A stretch of DNA of 37,347 bases, from positions 1 to 37,347 of the forward strand of contig NZ_SDLR01000014.1 of the NCBI RefSeq assembly GCF_004522215.1, read 5' to 3'. The stretch is from Ammoniphilus sp. YIM 78166. GTDB taxonomy: Bacteria > Bacillota > Bacilli > Aneurinibacillales > RAOX-1. The translations under genes and the position numbers were made by a program. This document shows, one piece after another, positions 30,380-37,347 of this stretch. The notes beneath the pieces are model-generated. The model had not been told where the DNA came from and ran no database searches. It worked only from the letters and a program-made list of their open reading frames with translations. Position 1 is the stretch's first letter. The number at the start of each line of letters is the position of its first letter.

Positions 30380-31201
30380 ATGATTCGCTTCGAGCAGGTG
30401 TATTTTTCTTTTCCTAATCAACCGGAAGTCAATATATTAAAGGGCATAGATCTGACCATTCACGAGGGTGAGTTTCTCACGATTATTGGCCACAATGGGT
30501 CCGGTAAATCCACGCTGGCTAAACATATGAATGGCTTGTATGAGCCCAGGCAAGGGACGGTATGGGTCGATGGACTCGATACCAAAGACCAGCAGGAGAT
30601 CTGGAAGATTCGTCAGCGAGTAGGCATGGTGTTTCAAAACCCAGATAATCAGTTTGTTGCCCCAACGGTGCTGGATGACGTGGCGTTTGGGTTGGAGAAT
30701 CTGGGCGTTCCTCGTGAGGAGATGATGGGCAGGATCGAACAGGCTCTTCGGCATGTGGGGATGTGGGAGTATCGGGATCGAGAGCCCCACCGCTTGTCGG
30801 GTGGTCAGAAACAGCGGGTAGGGATTGCGGGCGTTTTAGCTATGCGCCCTAAGCTGATCGTACTGGACGAAAGTACAGCCATGCTAGACCCTCAAGGTCG
30901 AAAAGAAGTGATCCAAACCGTAAGCCAGCTGCGAGAAGAAGGGATTACGGTGGTTAATATTACGCACTATTTGGAAGAGGCCCTGTCTTCTGATCGAGTG
31001 GTGGTCATGAATGCGGGAGAGGTTCTGATGCAGGGGACACCGCGTGAGATCTTTCAGCAGGTTGAGGTGTTGAAAAAAATCGGCCTGGATGTGCCTTTTT
31101 CCGTCGAGTTGGCCTCGCGTCTGCGTAAGCGCGGGTTCGCGATTGAGGATGAGGTTTGGCATTCCAGACAGTTAGTGGAGCGACTATGGACCTTATTGTA
31201 A
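30380..31201 (+). CDS. ecfA1: ECF transporter ATPase EcfA1
   Basis: One of two ATPases of the energy-coupling factor module, which powers uptake of vitamins and metals through exchangeable S subunits. The 273 residues have Walker A GHNGSGKST (37-45), the Q-loop VFQNPDNQF, the signature LSGGQ (139-143) and Walker B LIVLDE (159-164) followed by STAMLD, the EcfA1 form. It follows the rplQ terminator and overlaps ecfA2 by 16 bases. It was formerly named cbiO1. Confidence 0.95.
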   Translation: MIRFEQVYFSFPNQPEVNILKGIDLTIHEGEFLTIIGHNGSGKSTLAKHMNGLYEPRQGTVWVDGLDTKDQQEIWKIRQRVGMVFQNPDNQFVAPTVLDDVAFGLENLGVPREEMMGRIEQALRHVGMWEYRDREPHRLSGGQKQRVGIAGVLAMRPKLIVLDESTAMLDPQGRKEVIQTVSQLREEGITVVNITHYLEEALSSDRVVVMNAGEVLMQGTPREIFQQVEVLKKIGLDVPFSVELASRLRKRGFAIEDEVWHSRQLVERLWTLL

Positions 31202-32052
31202 AGAACTTAACCCATGTCTATGGCAAAGGAACCCCCTTTGAGCGTCAAGCCCTCCAGCCCATTAACCTGCATATTCCAACGCGTAGCTTCACCGCCATCA
31301 TCGGCCAAACCGGTTCAGGGAAGTCCACCCTGGTTCAGCATTTTAATGGTTTACTGCGACCTACAACAGGTGAGGTTCATGTAGGGAAGACCGTCATTAC
31401 GAATAACAGGAAACAAAATCTAAGGGAGCTGCGCCGCAAGGTTGGCCTTGTTTTCCAATATCCGGAATACCAGCTGTTCGAAGAAACCGTGGAGAAAGAC
31501 ATTCAATATGGACCGCTCAACTTTGACTTGCCTGAAGATTTGATTCGTGCCCGTGTAAAGGATGCGATGAAGCTTGTGGATTTGGATTATGAGGTCTTTA
31601 AGGATCTATCTCCCTTCGCGCTCAGTGGGGGTCAGAAGAGGCGTGTGGCTCTCGCAGGGGTATTGGTGCTCCAGCCGCAGGTGCTTGTTCTAGACGAGCC
31701 TACAGCGGGTCTAGACCCCCATGGGAAAAAGGAGATTCTGCAACGTTTGTATCGTATGCACCAGCAAGAGGATTGGACCACGATTCTCGTCACCCACAAT
31801 ATGGAGGATGCCGCACGTTATGCCGATCAGATTATTGTGATGAAGGACGGAGGCGTCTATCTTCAAGGGACTCCAGCGGAAGTGTTTCAGCAGGGGGCGG
31901 CGATTCAAGAAGTAGGTTTGGATCTTCCGGATATTACGCAGTTTATTCTCCAGTTGAATGAAAAGCTGGATCAGCCCCTGCCCACGAATATTTTCACCAT
32001 GGAACAGCTAGAGCAGGAGCTGATGAAACGACGAAAGGTGGCGAAGCGATGA
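31186..32052 (+). CDS. ecfA2: ECF transporter ATPase EcfA2
   Basis: The second ECF ATPase. I chose ATG 31186 (MDLIVKNLTHVYGKGTPFER), with GTGGAG upstream inside ecfA1; the frame extends ten codons further without family fit. The 288 residues show Walker A GQTGSGKST (40-48), LSGGQKRRVALAG and LVLDEPTAGLDP. It overlaps ecfT by four bases, so all three proteins are made together. Confidence 0.95.
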   Translation: MDLIVKNLTHVYGKGTPFERQALQPINLHIPTRSFTAIIGQTGSGKSTLVQHFNGLLRPTTGEVHVGKTVITNNRKQNLRELRRKVGLVFQYPEYQLFEETVEKDIQYGPLNFDLPEDLIRARVKDAMKLVDLDYEVFKDLSPFALSGGQKRRVALAGVLVLQPQVLVLDEPTAGLDPHGKKEILQRLYRMHQQEDWTTILVTHNMEDAARYADQIIVMKDGGVYLQGTPAEVFQQGAAIQEVGLDLPDITQFILQLNEKLDQPLPTNIFTMEQLEQELMKRRKVAKR

Positions 32053-32858
32053 ATTTTCTCACGCAAATCCCCATCGGTCAATTTATCCCTGGCTCGTCAT
32101 TCGTTCACCGCTTGGATCCCCGAGCCAAGCTGCTCTTTGTTGTGTTTTTCGTAGGGATCGTGTTCTGGGCCAAGGAACCGGCCACCTATGGCCTGTTGAT
32201 TGGCTTTGTGCTGCTTTCTATTGTGGTGTCTGGGATTTCTCCAGGATATCTATTGCGCAGTTTACGAGCCATTATCTGGATTATACTATTTACCGTTATT
32301 ATTCATCTCTTTATGACCAAAGGAGGAGAGGTGTGGTACACGTGGAAGTGGATTGAAATCCATGAAGAGGGGGTAAAGCAGGCCATCTCCATTGCCTTGC
32401 GACTGATCCTGCTCATTTTGATGGCATCCCTTCTGACACTGACCACGTCTCCCATTGACTTAACGGATGGAATTGAAAGGCTGTTCTCGCCTCTCGCTAG
32501 GTTCGGTTTTCCTGCCCATGAGTTAGCCATGATGATGTCGATTGCTCTACGCTTCATTCCGACGTTGATTGAGGAAACGGATAAGATCATGAAGGCCCAG
32601 ATCTCCCGCGGAGCCGATTTTGAAAGTGGAAATTTGTTGAAGCGGGTAAAGAACATGGTTCCCTTGCTGATCCCTTTGTTTATCAGTGCTTTTCGCCGAG
32701 CGGAGGAGCTTGCCTTGGCTATGGAATCCCGGGGGTATCGCGGAGCCATCGGCCGCACAAAATTAAGAGAGCTGACTTGGACGCGGTTAGATCTCGTTTT
32801 ATTAGGGATTGCCATCTCACTTGTCTTAGCGTTCTTTATTTTGAAAAGTTGGGGGTAG
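32049..32858 (+). CDS. ecfT: ECF transporter transmembrane protein EcfT
   Basis: EcfT is the membrane scaffold that couples the ATPases to the S subunits. The 269 residues begin with a soluble stretch ending HRLDPRAKLLF, then several membrane segments, and carry the two coupling motifs: SRGADF and, near the end, ESRGYRG. A last hydrophobic helix closes the protein. Start ATGA overlaps the ecfA2 stop. Five bases separate it from truA. Confidence 0.95.
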   Translation: MNFLTQIPIGQFIPGSSFVHRLDPRAKLLFVVFFVGIVFWAKEPATYGLLIGFVLLSIVVSGISPGYLLRSLRAIIWIILFTVIIHLFMTKGGEVWYTWKWIEIHEEGVKQAISIALRLILLILMASLLTLTTSPIDLTDGIERLFSPLARFGFPAHELAMMMSIALRFIPTLIEETDKIMKAQISRGADFESGNLLKRVKNMVPLLIPLFISAFRRAEELALAMESRGYRGAIGRTKLRELTWTRLDLVLLGIAISLVLAFFILKSWG

Positions 32859-32863
32859 TGCTC

Positions 32864-33610
32864 ATGGGGGAGCTCCGTAAAGTCAAGTGCATCGTCAGCT
32901 ATGACGGAGGGAACTACGGCGGCTATCAACTGCAGGCAAACTGCGTGACCATTCAGGAAGTGCTGGAGGAAGCGCTGAGTAAGATTACGAAGCAGTCCGT
33001 CAGGATCTATGCTTCTGGGCGGACCGACTCGGGCGTTCATGCAAAGGGACAAGTGTTTCATTTCCGCACGACCGTCAATATGCCAGAGGACCGCTGGCCC
33101 ATGGCTTTTAACACCTTACTCCCGCCAGATATATCTGTACTGAAGGCGGAGTATGTCCCAGATACGTTTCATTCTCGTTTTGATGTGGTGGAAAAAACCT
33201 ATCGCTATTGTTTGTTTAACCGGCGGATCCCTGACGTCTTTTTGCGACGCTACTCCTGGCATGTTCCTTATGGGCTGGACTTCGAGAAGATGAGAGAAGG
33301 AGCTCGCTATCTGGTAGGTGTTCATGACTTTACCTCGTTTTGTTCCATTCGCGCAGAGGTGGAGGATAAGGTGCGAGAGGTTTACGAGATTTCCATCGAG
33401 GAAACAGAGGATCATGTAGTCTGGTTGACGTTTCGCGGCAAGGGATTTCTGTATAACATGGTGCGAATTATGGTGGGAACACTGGTGAATGTTGGTTCAG
33501 GTAAGACTTCGCCTGAGCAGGTGAAGGCGATTCTCGAAGCCAAGAATCGTGACCGTGCTGGACGAACCGCGCCTGCGGAAGGATTATTCCTGTGGGAAGT
33601 TAAATATTAA
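32864..33610 (+). CDS. truA: tRNA pseudouridine(38-40) synthase TruA
   Basis: Isomerises uridines 38-40 in the anticodon arm of many tRNAs. I chose ATG 32864 (MGELRKVKCIVSYDGGNYGG), eight bases after GGGGG at the end of ecfT; the frame runs 29 codons further upstream inside ecfT without family fit. The catalytic aspartate is D55 in GRTDSGVHA, and FRGKGFLYNMVRIMVGTLV is the conserved second domain motif. The 248 residues are normal. Confidence 0.96.
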   Translation: MGELRKVKCIVSYDGGNYGGYQLQANCVTIQEVLEEALSKITKQSVRIYASGRTDSGVHAKGQVFHFRTTVNMPEDRWPMAFNTLLPPDISVLKAEYVPDTFHSRFDVVEKTYRYCLFNRRIPDVFLRRYSWHVPYGLDFEKMREGARYLVGVHDFTSFCSIRAEVEDKVREVYEISIEETEDHVVWLTFRGKGFLYNMVRIMVGTLVNVGSGKTSPEQVKAILEAKNRDRAGRTAPAEGLFLWEVKY

Positions 33611-33636
33611 CACGCCGGGAAACGTTGTTTTTTCGC

Positions 33637-33665
33637 TTGACTCTTTGAGTCGAATGTTATAAGAT
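33637..33665 (+). promoter_or_regulatory. rplM-rpsI promoter
   Basis: TTGACT (33637-33642), 17-base spacer, TAAGAT (33660-33665): a good sigma-A promoter placed 27 bases after truA. It gives the last two ribosomal genes their own transcript start. Confidence 0.75.
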
Positions 33666-33796
33666 ATTCTTTGGTTATTTTAAATTCCCACCTCCCACGC
33701 CCGGGATTTAAAATAGATGTTACGACGAAGTTTCTTTGAACAATTTTCTTTGGTCTATTTTATTTAAGATTTATTGCACTTTTAGGAGGGAAATCG
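33666..33796 (+). promoter_or_regulatory. rplM leader, L13-leader-like
   Basis: TTTTAAAT (33678-33685) plus CCC (33687-33689) pair with GGGATTTAAAA (33703-33713) with one bulged T, around a C-rich loop. A structured L13 leader is known upstream of rplM in Bacillales and is thought to be bound by L13; position and stem fit, but I cannot score the match. AGGAGGG lies before the rplM start. Confidence 0.6.
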
Positions 33797-34234
33797 ATGC
33801 GTACCACATATATGGCTAAGCCAAACCAAGTTGAACGCAAATGGTATGTTGTTGATGCAGAAGGTCAAACTCTTGGCCGTCTTGCAAGTCAAATAGCTAC
33901 AGTTATCCGTGGAAAGAACAAGCCCGAATTTACACCACACGTTGACACTGGTGACTTTGTAGTTGTTATCAACGCTGACAAAATCAAGTTAACTGGAAAC
34001 AAGTTAAACAATAAGATGTACTACTTCCACTCTTTGCACCCAGGCGGATTGAAGCAATTCACTGCTGCTCAAATGTTGCAAAGAAAGCCAACCAAATTGG
34101 TTGAGCTAGCGGTTAAGGGAATGCTTCCTAAGAACCGTCTTGGTCGTCAATTGTTCACTAAGTTGAAGGTATATGCAGGATCTGAGCATCCTCACCAAGC
34201 TCAACAACCAGAAGTAATGGAAATTCGCGGTTAA
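33797..34234 (+). CDS. rplM: 50S ribosomal protein L13
   Basis: L13 is an early assembly protein of the 50S subunit. The 145 residues include MAKPNQVERKWYVVDAEGQT, LGRLASQIATVIRGKNKPEF and KGMLPKNRLGRQLFTKLKVY. ATG 33797 follows TTAGGAGGG; a second ATG five codons in is possible but further from the site. Confidence 0.98.
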   Translation: MRTTYMAKPNQVERKWYVVDAEGQTLGRLASQIATVIRGKNKPEFTPHVDTGDFVVVINADKIKLTGNKLNNKMYYFHSLHPGGLKQFTAAQMLQRKPTKLVELAVKGMLPKNRLGRQLFTKLKVYAGSEHPHQAQQPEVMEIRG

Positions 34235-34256
34235 GGATTAAAGGAGGTTTCAATTC

Positions 34257-34652
34257 GTGGCAACTGTACAATATTACGGAACTGGACGTCGTAAGCACTC
34301 CGTAGCTCGTGTTCGCCTTGTACCAGGCGATGGTCGCGTTGTGATCAACAAGCGCAGCATGGATGAATATTTTGGTGGATTAGAAGTATTAAAGCTTATC
34401 GTTAACCAACCGCTTGTGTTAACTGAAGTAGCTGGCAAGTACGATGTACTTGTAAATGTAAAAGGTGGCGGAAACACAGGACAAGCAGGAGCAATCCGTC
34501 ACGGGATCTCCCGTGCATTGCTTCAAGCTGATCCTGAGAGCCGTGGATCTTTGAAGAGAGCCGGATTCTTAACTCGTGACCCTCGTATGAAGGAACGTAA
34601 GAAATACGGTCTTAAAGCAGCTCGTCGTGCACCTCAGTTCTCCAAGCGTTAA
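34257..34652 (+). CDS. rpsI: 30S ribosomal protein S9
   Basis: S9 has a C-terminal tail that touches the P-site tRNA. The 131 residues begin at GTG 34257 (MATVQYYGTGRRKHSVARVR) after AAGGAGG, and end RRAPQFSKR, the tail with the conserved final KR. VKGGGNTGQAGAIRHGISRA is also standard. A terminator follows. Confidence 0.98.
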   Translation: MATVQYYGTGRRKHSVARVRLVPGDGRVVINKRSMDEYFGGLEVLKLIVNQPLVLTEVAGKYDVLVNVKGGGNTGQAGAIRHGISRALLQADPESRGSLKRAGFLTRDPRMKERKKYGLKAARRAPQFSKR

Positions 34653-34673
34653 TTTTGGCTGTGCGAAAAGAAG

Positions 34674-34708
34674 AACCAGTCTGGGATATCCCAGACTGGT
34701 TTTTTTGT
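34674..34708 (+). terminator. terminator after rpsI
   Basis: AACCAGTCTGGGAT (34674-34687) is followed directly by its exact reverse complement (34688-34701) and then TTTTTTG. It ends the ribosomal cluster and, because it is symmetric and lies between convergent genes, may also stop the phosphatase transcript from the minus strand. Confidence 0.9.
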
Positions 34709-34709
34709 T

Positions 34710-35489
34710 TTAAAGATAAGGAGGAGGTGGCAGTTTGGCTCTTTTCCAGATGGTATAGCCTTTGTCTATGGGCAAGCCTCCATTATCCTTTTCGTTTTTT
34801 AATGCTTTTACGATGATCCGTCCAATTTGTCTGCCTAACCGTAAGCCTTCCCTACTGTCTACAGGAAAATGGATCCCTGCGTATAACCGGGAGAGAGCGG
34901 CTTCTTCGGCTAAGTTCCTCAGCCTTTTCGATTCAGCAGGGAAGAAATAGCTTAGTACCACTTGGGCTGTGCCCGAAATGACCGAATGCCCAGATGGATA
35001 CCCCGGGAATTTAGGAGTAGGGATAATGGTCTTAAGGCTTCTGTCCAGTTGATCAGGTCGGGCTACATCCCATCGGTACTTTAGTGCCCAAGTAATTAAA
35101 AAGGCATCATTGATTCCGGCTTGCATCGCTGCTAAGATCCGAGCCGCCCTTGGAGGGGTAACGCCATAGGTATCTATGAGCCGCTCGATGATGGGGGTCC
35201 ACTGTTTTGTTGGGGGCCCCAATCCCCAATACTTCGCAATTCTTTCCGTTCTTTCGGTTTTATGCTTTAGCATTCTTTGAACGGCTGGAAGTTCCTGGCC
35301 TCGAAATTTGATGGTAAATGGATTGCGGATCGCAAGCTTAATAGGTTTTCCTTGATGATCGGTTAATTGTCCATCTTTGTTTCTTCTGAAATAAAATAAT
35401 CTCCATGATCCTGCGCTTGGCTCCAAGCCTGTTGCTTTTCTTCCGTAAATTTTTCTTTCGAGAACCGACCATCTTGGCAAGTTTCCCAT
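34710..35489 (-). CDS. vanadium haloperoxidase/PAP2-type phosphatase family protein
   Basis: A 259-residue protein of the PAP2/vanadium-dependent haloperoxidase superfamily. All three catalytic motifs are present: K137-x6-R144-P145 (KYRWDVARP), P165-S-G-H168 (YPSGHS) and S200-R-x5-H207-x3-D211 (SRLYAGIHFPVD). The histidine and arginine set binds phosphate or vanadate. There is no signal peptide and no clear membrane segment, unlike membrane lipid phosphatases, so it is closer to the soluble haloperoxidase-like group. ATG 35489 follows AAAGGAG. The substrate is unknown. Confidence 0.85.
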   Translation of the reverse strand: MGNLPRWSVLERKIYGRKATGLEPSAGSWRLFYFRRNKDGQLTDHQGKPIKLAIRNPFTIKFRGQELPAVQRMLKHKTERTERIAKYWGLGPPTKQWTPIIERLIDTYGVTPPRAARILAAMQAGINDAFLITWALKYRWDVARPDQLDRSLKTIIPTPKFPGYPSGHSVISGTAQVVLSYFFPAESKRLRNLAEEAALSRLYAGIHFPVDSREGLRLGRQIGRIIVKALKNEKDNGGLPIDKGYTIWKRAKLPPPPYL

Positions 35490-35613
35490 GTTTCTTCTCC
35501 TTTTTATGAAAGAGTATCTATGCTTATTTATATCGAAATTCAGATCATTTGGAGAAAAAAATAGGCACAGGGCAGGCTGGCTTCATGGAATGGAATTATT
35601 TTAATGAGGCTTT

Positions 35614-36576
35614 TTATGTTGAGAGGTGGTAGGTTTTGGCTTTTCCTATTCCTTTCGTTGAGAGTTCCATAGCGTTGAGCAGTCTGGTCGTGGTATTTAT
35701 CGAGTTGATCTGGAGAAGCTTGCGGCACTGTTTATTACTTAGACTTGCGGTAAGGTGCAGATGATCCCTAATCGTCTGCTGGTGGGCCTTCTGTTTCTGC
35801 TGGTGGCATCTAGGACAGTACCAATTGCCGTGTGTCCGGTGGATAGGGATATGGGCACAAGAAGGACATCTCACCCCTTGGAGGAGCTCTGTTGAGGGAA
35901 TGTTATACTTTTCGAGGATGTCCGTGGTATCTGGCGGCTGCAACTGGGCGAGTATGCATTCGCTGATTCTTTGCAACATGTAAGGAGTTAAAATCTTGTC
36001 TTTAGATTCCTGTTCAAGCTGCTGGATGCGTTCAGGTATTTGCTCTGCTTGCAGGATCTTCTTGAAAATCTCATGTTGGCCTGGATTCGTCTGAAGGATG
36101 GTAGAAGGATCTCCAATCGATACGAGCGTTTCAATGGGAGCGGGACGGATTTTATTTTCTTGAAACCAGTGAAGAAGTTGGATTCTCTGTCGGTGAGTTT
36201 GAGTAATCGGATCGGGGAAAGCCTCGGTTTCCCCCTTGTAGGTTCGAAGCATTTGCTTCGTGTGCTGATCAAAAAACAGCGTGCCGAAGAAGTTCTTGGA
36301 TTCGATGATGATAATCAAGTAGGGTGAGATGACGAGCGTATCAATCTGAAAAGCTCGATGATCAGCAATTAGGTTCAGATCACACAAAAATAAGTAATCT
36401 TTTTGGGGGAGGTACTCTAAGTATTTATCTAGATTCTGTTCTCCTTTGTAGCCTCTCTTTCTTTTTAAGAGATCTTGAAGTATTAGAGGCTGTTTTTTAT
36501 GTGTGGGATCTAATCTACGGTGGAGGGCCTGAAGCTTCAGAATAATTTCTGGGGTCGTGCGTGGTTTGATGAACAT
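35614..36576 (-). CDS. NERD domain-containing protein with zinc ribbon
   Basis: A 320-residue protein. Residues 42 to about 150 form a NERD (nuclease-related) domain: GYKGEQNLDKYL, then QIDTLVIS (77-84) and IIESKNFFG (91-99), with the D79, E92 and K94 pattern of this restriction-endonuclease-like fold. A zinc ribbon follows (CPSC 237-240, CPRC 254-257), and then a basic tail. I chose ATG 36576 because AAGGAGGAG lies directly upstream; the frame stays open to 36774, into the dispersed repeat, but lacks a binding site there. NERD proteins of Bacillales are often linked to mobile DNA or DNA processing; the role here is unknown. Confidence 0.82.
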   Translation of the reverse strand: MFIKPRTTPEIILKLQALHRRLDPTHKKQPLILQDLLKRKRGYKGEQNLDKYLEYLPQKDYLFLCDLNLIADHRAFQIDTLVISPYLIIIIESKNFFGTLFFDQHTKQMLRTYKGETEAFPDPITQTHRQRIQLLHWFQENKIRPAPIETLVSIGDPSTILQTNPGQHEIFKKILQAEQIPERIQQLEQESKDKILTPYMLQRISECILAQLQPPDTTDILEKYNIPSTELLQGVRCPSCAHIPIHRTHGNWYCPRCHQQKQKAHQQTIRDHLHLTASLSNKQCRKLLQINSINTTTRLLNAMELSTKGIGKAKTYHLST

Positions 36577-36689
36577 TTTTCTCCTCCTTTCTAGGGATAC
36601 TTGTTCGAGATGGAGGGAGACTTTCCTTCCTAAGGTGGGAAAGTGGAGCTTCGGAGCTGAAAGTGCTATTTTACGAATCCTTGCGAAGA

Positions 36690-36991
36690 TTTTTCTAGGT
36701 ATGGAGAGATCTTGGTCTACTTTTTCTAAGTGCAATCTAAACTTCGGTTTAGAGCCTTCAATTTTAAGCTGCATTTTAAAGTAATTCCACTTTTTTTATG
36801 ATCTTGTCCGTTCCAGGATCCCCCTCACTGCCGTCTGGGTGCGGATGGTCACGAAATTTTTTATTTGCTCACGGAAAAGTGGCCGATGCTCACGAAAGGA
36901 TGCCGTTTGCTCACATACCGGGTGCAATTCCATATAACCAGCCCAGTTTGATCACGAATCTCTTCAATTTGCTTCCAAACCGGTAACCATT
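36690..36991 (+). repeat. dispersed repeat with 20/21-bp periodic motifs, copy 2
   Basis: Matches 12429-12733 in the same orientation. Shared blocks: CTTGGTCTACTTTTTCTAA, AACTTCGGTTTAGAGCC, CTTTTTTTATGATCTTGTCC, four TCAC motifs at 36847 (GGTCAC), 36867, 36888 and 36909 (GCTCAC), and the closing GATCACGAATCTCTTCAATT with CCAAACCGG. It occupies the region upstream of the NERD gene (which is on the minus strand), so it could hold that gene's control sequences. Confidence 0.75.
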
Positions 36992-37002
36992 ACAAACAGC
37001 CG

Positions 37003-37110
37003 CCACTTGGACCAGCCGGCCCGTGACCGGCCACGGTCAACCCACCTCCACTTGGACCAGCCGGCCCGTGACCGGCCACGGTCAACCCACCTCCACCTGG
37101 ACCAGCCGCC
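37003..37110. repeat. GC-rich tandem repeat, 45-bp period
   Basis: Units starting CCACTTGGACCAGCCGGCCC begin at 37003, 37048 and (as CCACCTGG) 37093; the first two are nearly identical, the third is partial and then dissolves into C-rich sequence. The GC content is far above that of the neighbourhood. Minus-strand open frames here simply translate the repeat. Confidence 0.85.
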
Positions 37111-37203
37111 CACGCCCACCGCCCCCACCCAATGACCCCCATGTATGAACTTCCCCCCATCGAGAAACAATGGATAAAAAATAACACACTTAGGTGATAC
37201 AAC

Positions 37204-37347
37204 ATGGAAAACAACATTGTTTCGTTTGAGAAGCTAGCGGCGTCCCGTCAGGAAGCACTGCAGAAAAAGGCGCTGTATGGGATAGACAACCAAGAGTTGA
37301 ACAAGTACTACCAGACCATTGTGAAGGAAAGCATTCAGCATTTCTCT
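37204..37347 (+). CDS. hypothetical protein, 5' part
   Basis: ATG 37204 is preceded by TTAGGTGAT. The frame is open for 48 codons to the window edge and reads MENNIVSFEKLAASRQEALQ, then KKALYGIDNQELNKYYQTIV. It is hydrophilic and helix-rich and I recognise no family. The rest lies beyond the window. Confidence 0.6.
   Translation, partial: MENNIVSFEKLAASRQEALQKKALYGIDNQELNKYYQTIVKESIQHFS

Noticed and set aside
36798..36986. Plus-strand frame of 62 codons inside the dispersed repeat
   Set aside because: The frame is not kept in the other copy and no binding site is present.
36964..37217. Minus-strand frames rich in Trp, Gly and Arg repeats
   Set aside because: They are translations of the 45-bp tandem repeat and have no supporting start signals.

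Overview
The window is a stretch of Gram-positive chromosome from a member of the Bacillales. The evidence is the complete S10-spc-alpha ribosomal gene order of Bacillus (rpsJ through rplQ, then ecfA1-ecfA2-ecfT-truA-rplM-rpsI, with the KOW gene between map and infA), the zinc-binding forms of S14 and L36, a Cys4 adenylate kinase lid, AGGAGG-type ribosome binding sites, and tRNA genes with encoded CCA. A tRNA-Sec gene and selB show that the lineage has, or had, selenocysteine decoding. The genus cannot be fixed from the window; a Paenibacillaceae/Aneurinibacillus-group relative is my guess.

Layout. 1-0.7 kb: 3' part of an iron-dependent alcohol dehydrogenase. 0.7-2.7 kb: gene-poor, with a minus-strand tRNA array (Asn-Ser-Val followed by two decayed tRNAs), a small winged-helix operon and copies of a dispersed hairpin repeat. 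2.7-7.9 kb: a catabolic locus with a divergent LysR regulator, the two subunits of a class I fumarase/L-tartrate dehydratase, a DASS (SLC13) carboxylate transporter and an FAA-hydrolase-family enzyme. The first four genes have the same order as E. coli ttdR-ttdA-ttdB-ttdT, so dicarboxylate (tartrate or fumarate/malate) use is the likely role. 8.0-11.3 kb: a graveyard with a 5'-truncated acetamidase/formamidase, a frameshifted small membrane protein, a decayed ADP-ribosyltransferase-like gene overlapping an intact 71-residue partner, tRNA-Sec, a tyrosine recombinase tail and an OpuCA-like ATPase remnant. 11.3-14.8 kb: GNAT, DUF4259, a dispersed repeat with 20/21-bp periodic motifs, and selB.

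15.0-34.7 kb: a strong promoter and a structured leader open the ribosomal supercluster, 36 co-directional genes for ribosomal proteins, protein export (secY), nucleotide metabolism (adk), N-terminal maturation (map), initiation (infA), transcription (rpoA), vitamin uptake (ECF module) and tRNA modification (truA). The rplM-rpsI pair has its own promoter and a stem-forming leader. The str operon (rpsL-rpsG-fusA-tuf) that usually precedes rpsJ in Bacillus is absent; selB is there instead.

34.7-37.3 kb: on the minus strand a PAP2/vanadium-haloperoxidase-type phosphatase and a NERD-domain protein with a C-terminal zinc ribbon, then a second copy of the periodic-motif repeat, a 45-bp GC-rich tandem repeat, and the start of an unidentified gene running off the end. 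The observations most worth following are the paired repeat with identical 20-21-21 motif spacing, the ART-like relic with its intact overlapping partner, the mismatched tRNA-Sec, and the hairpin repeat family.
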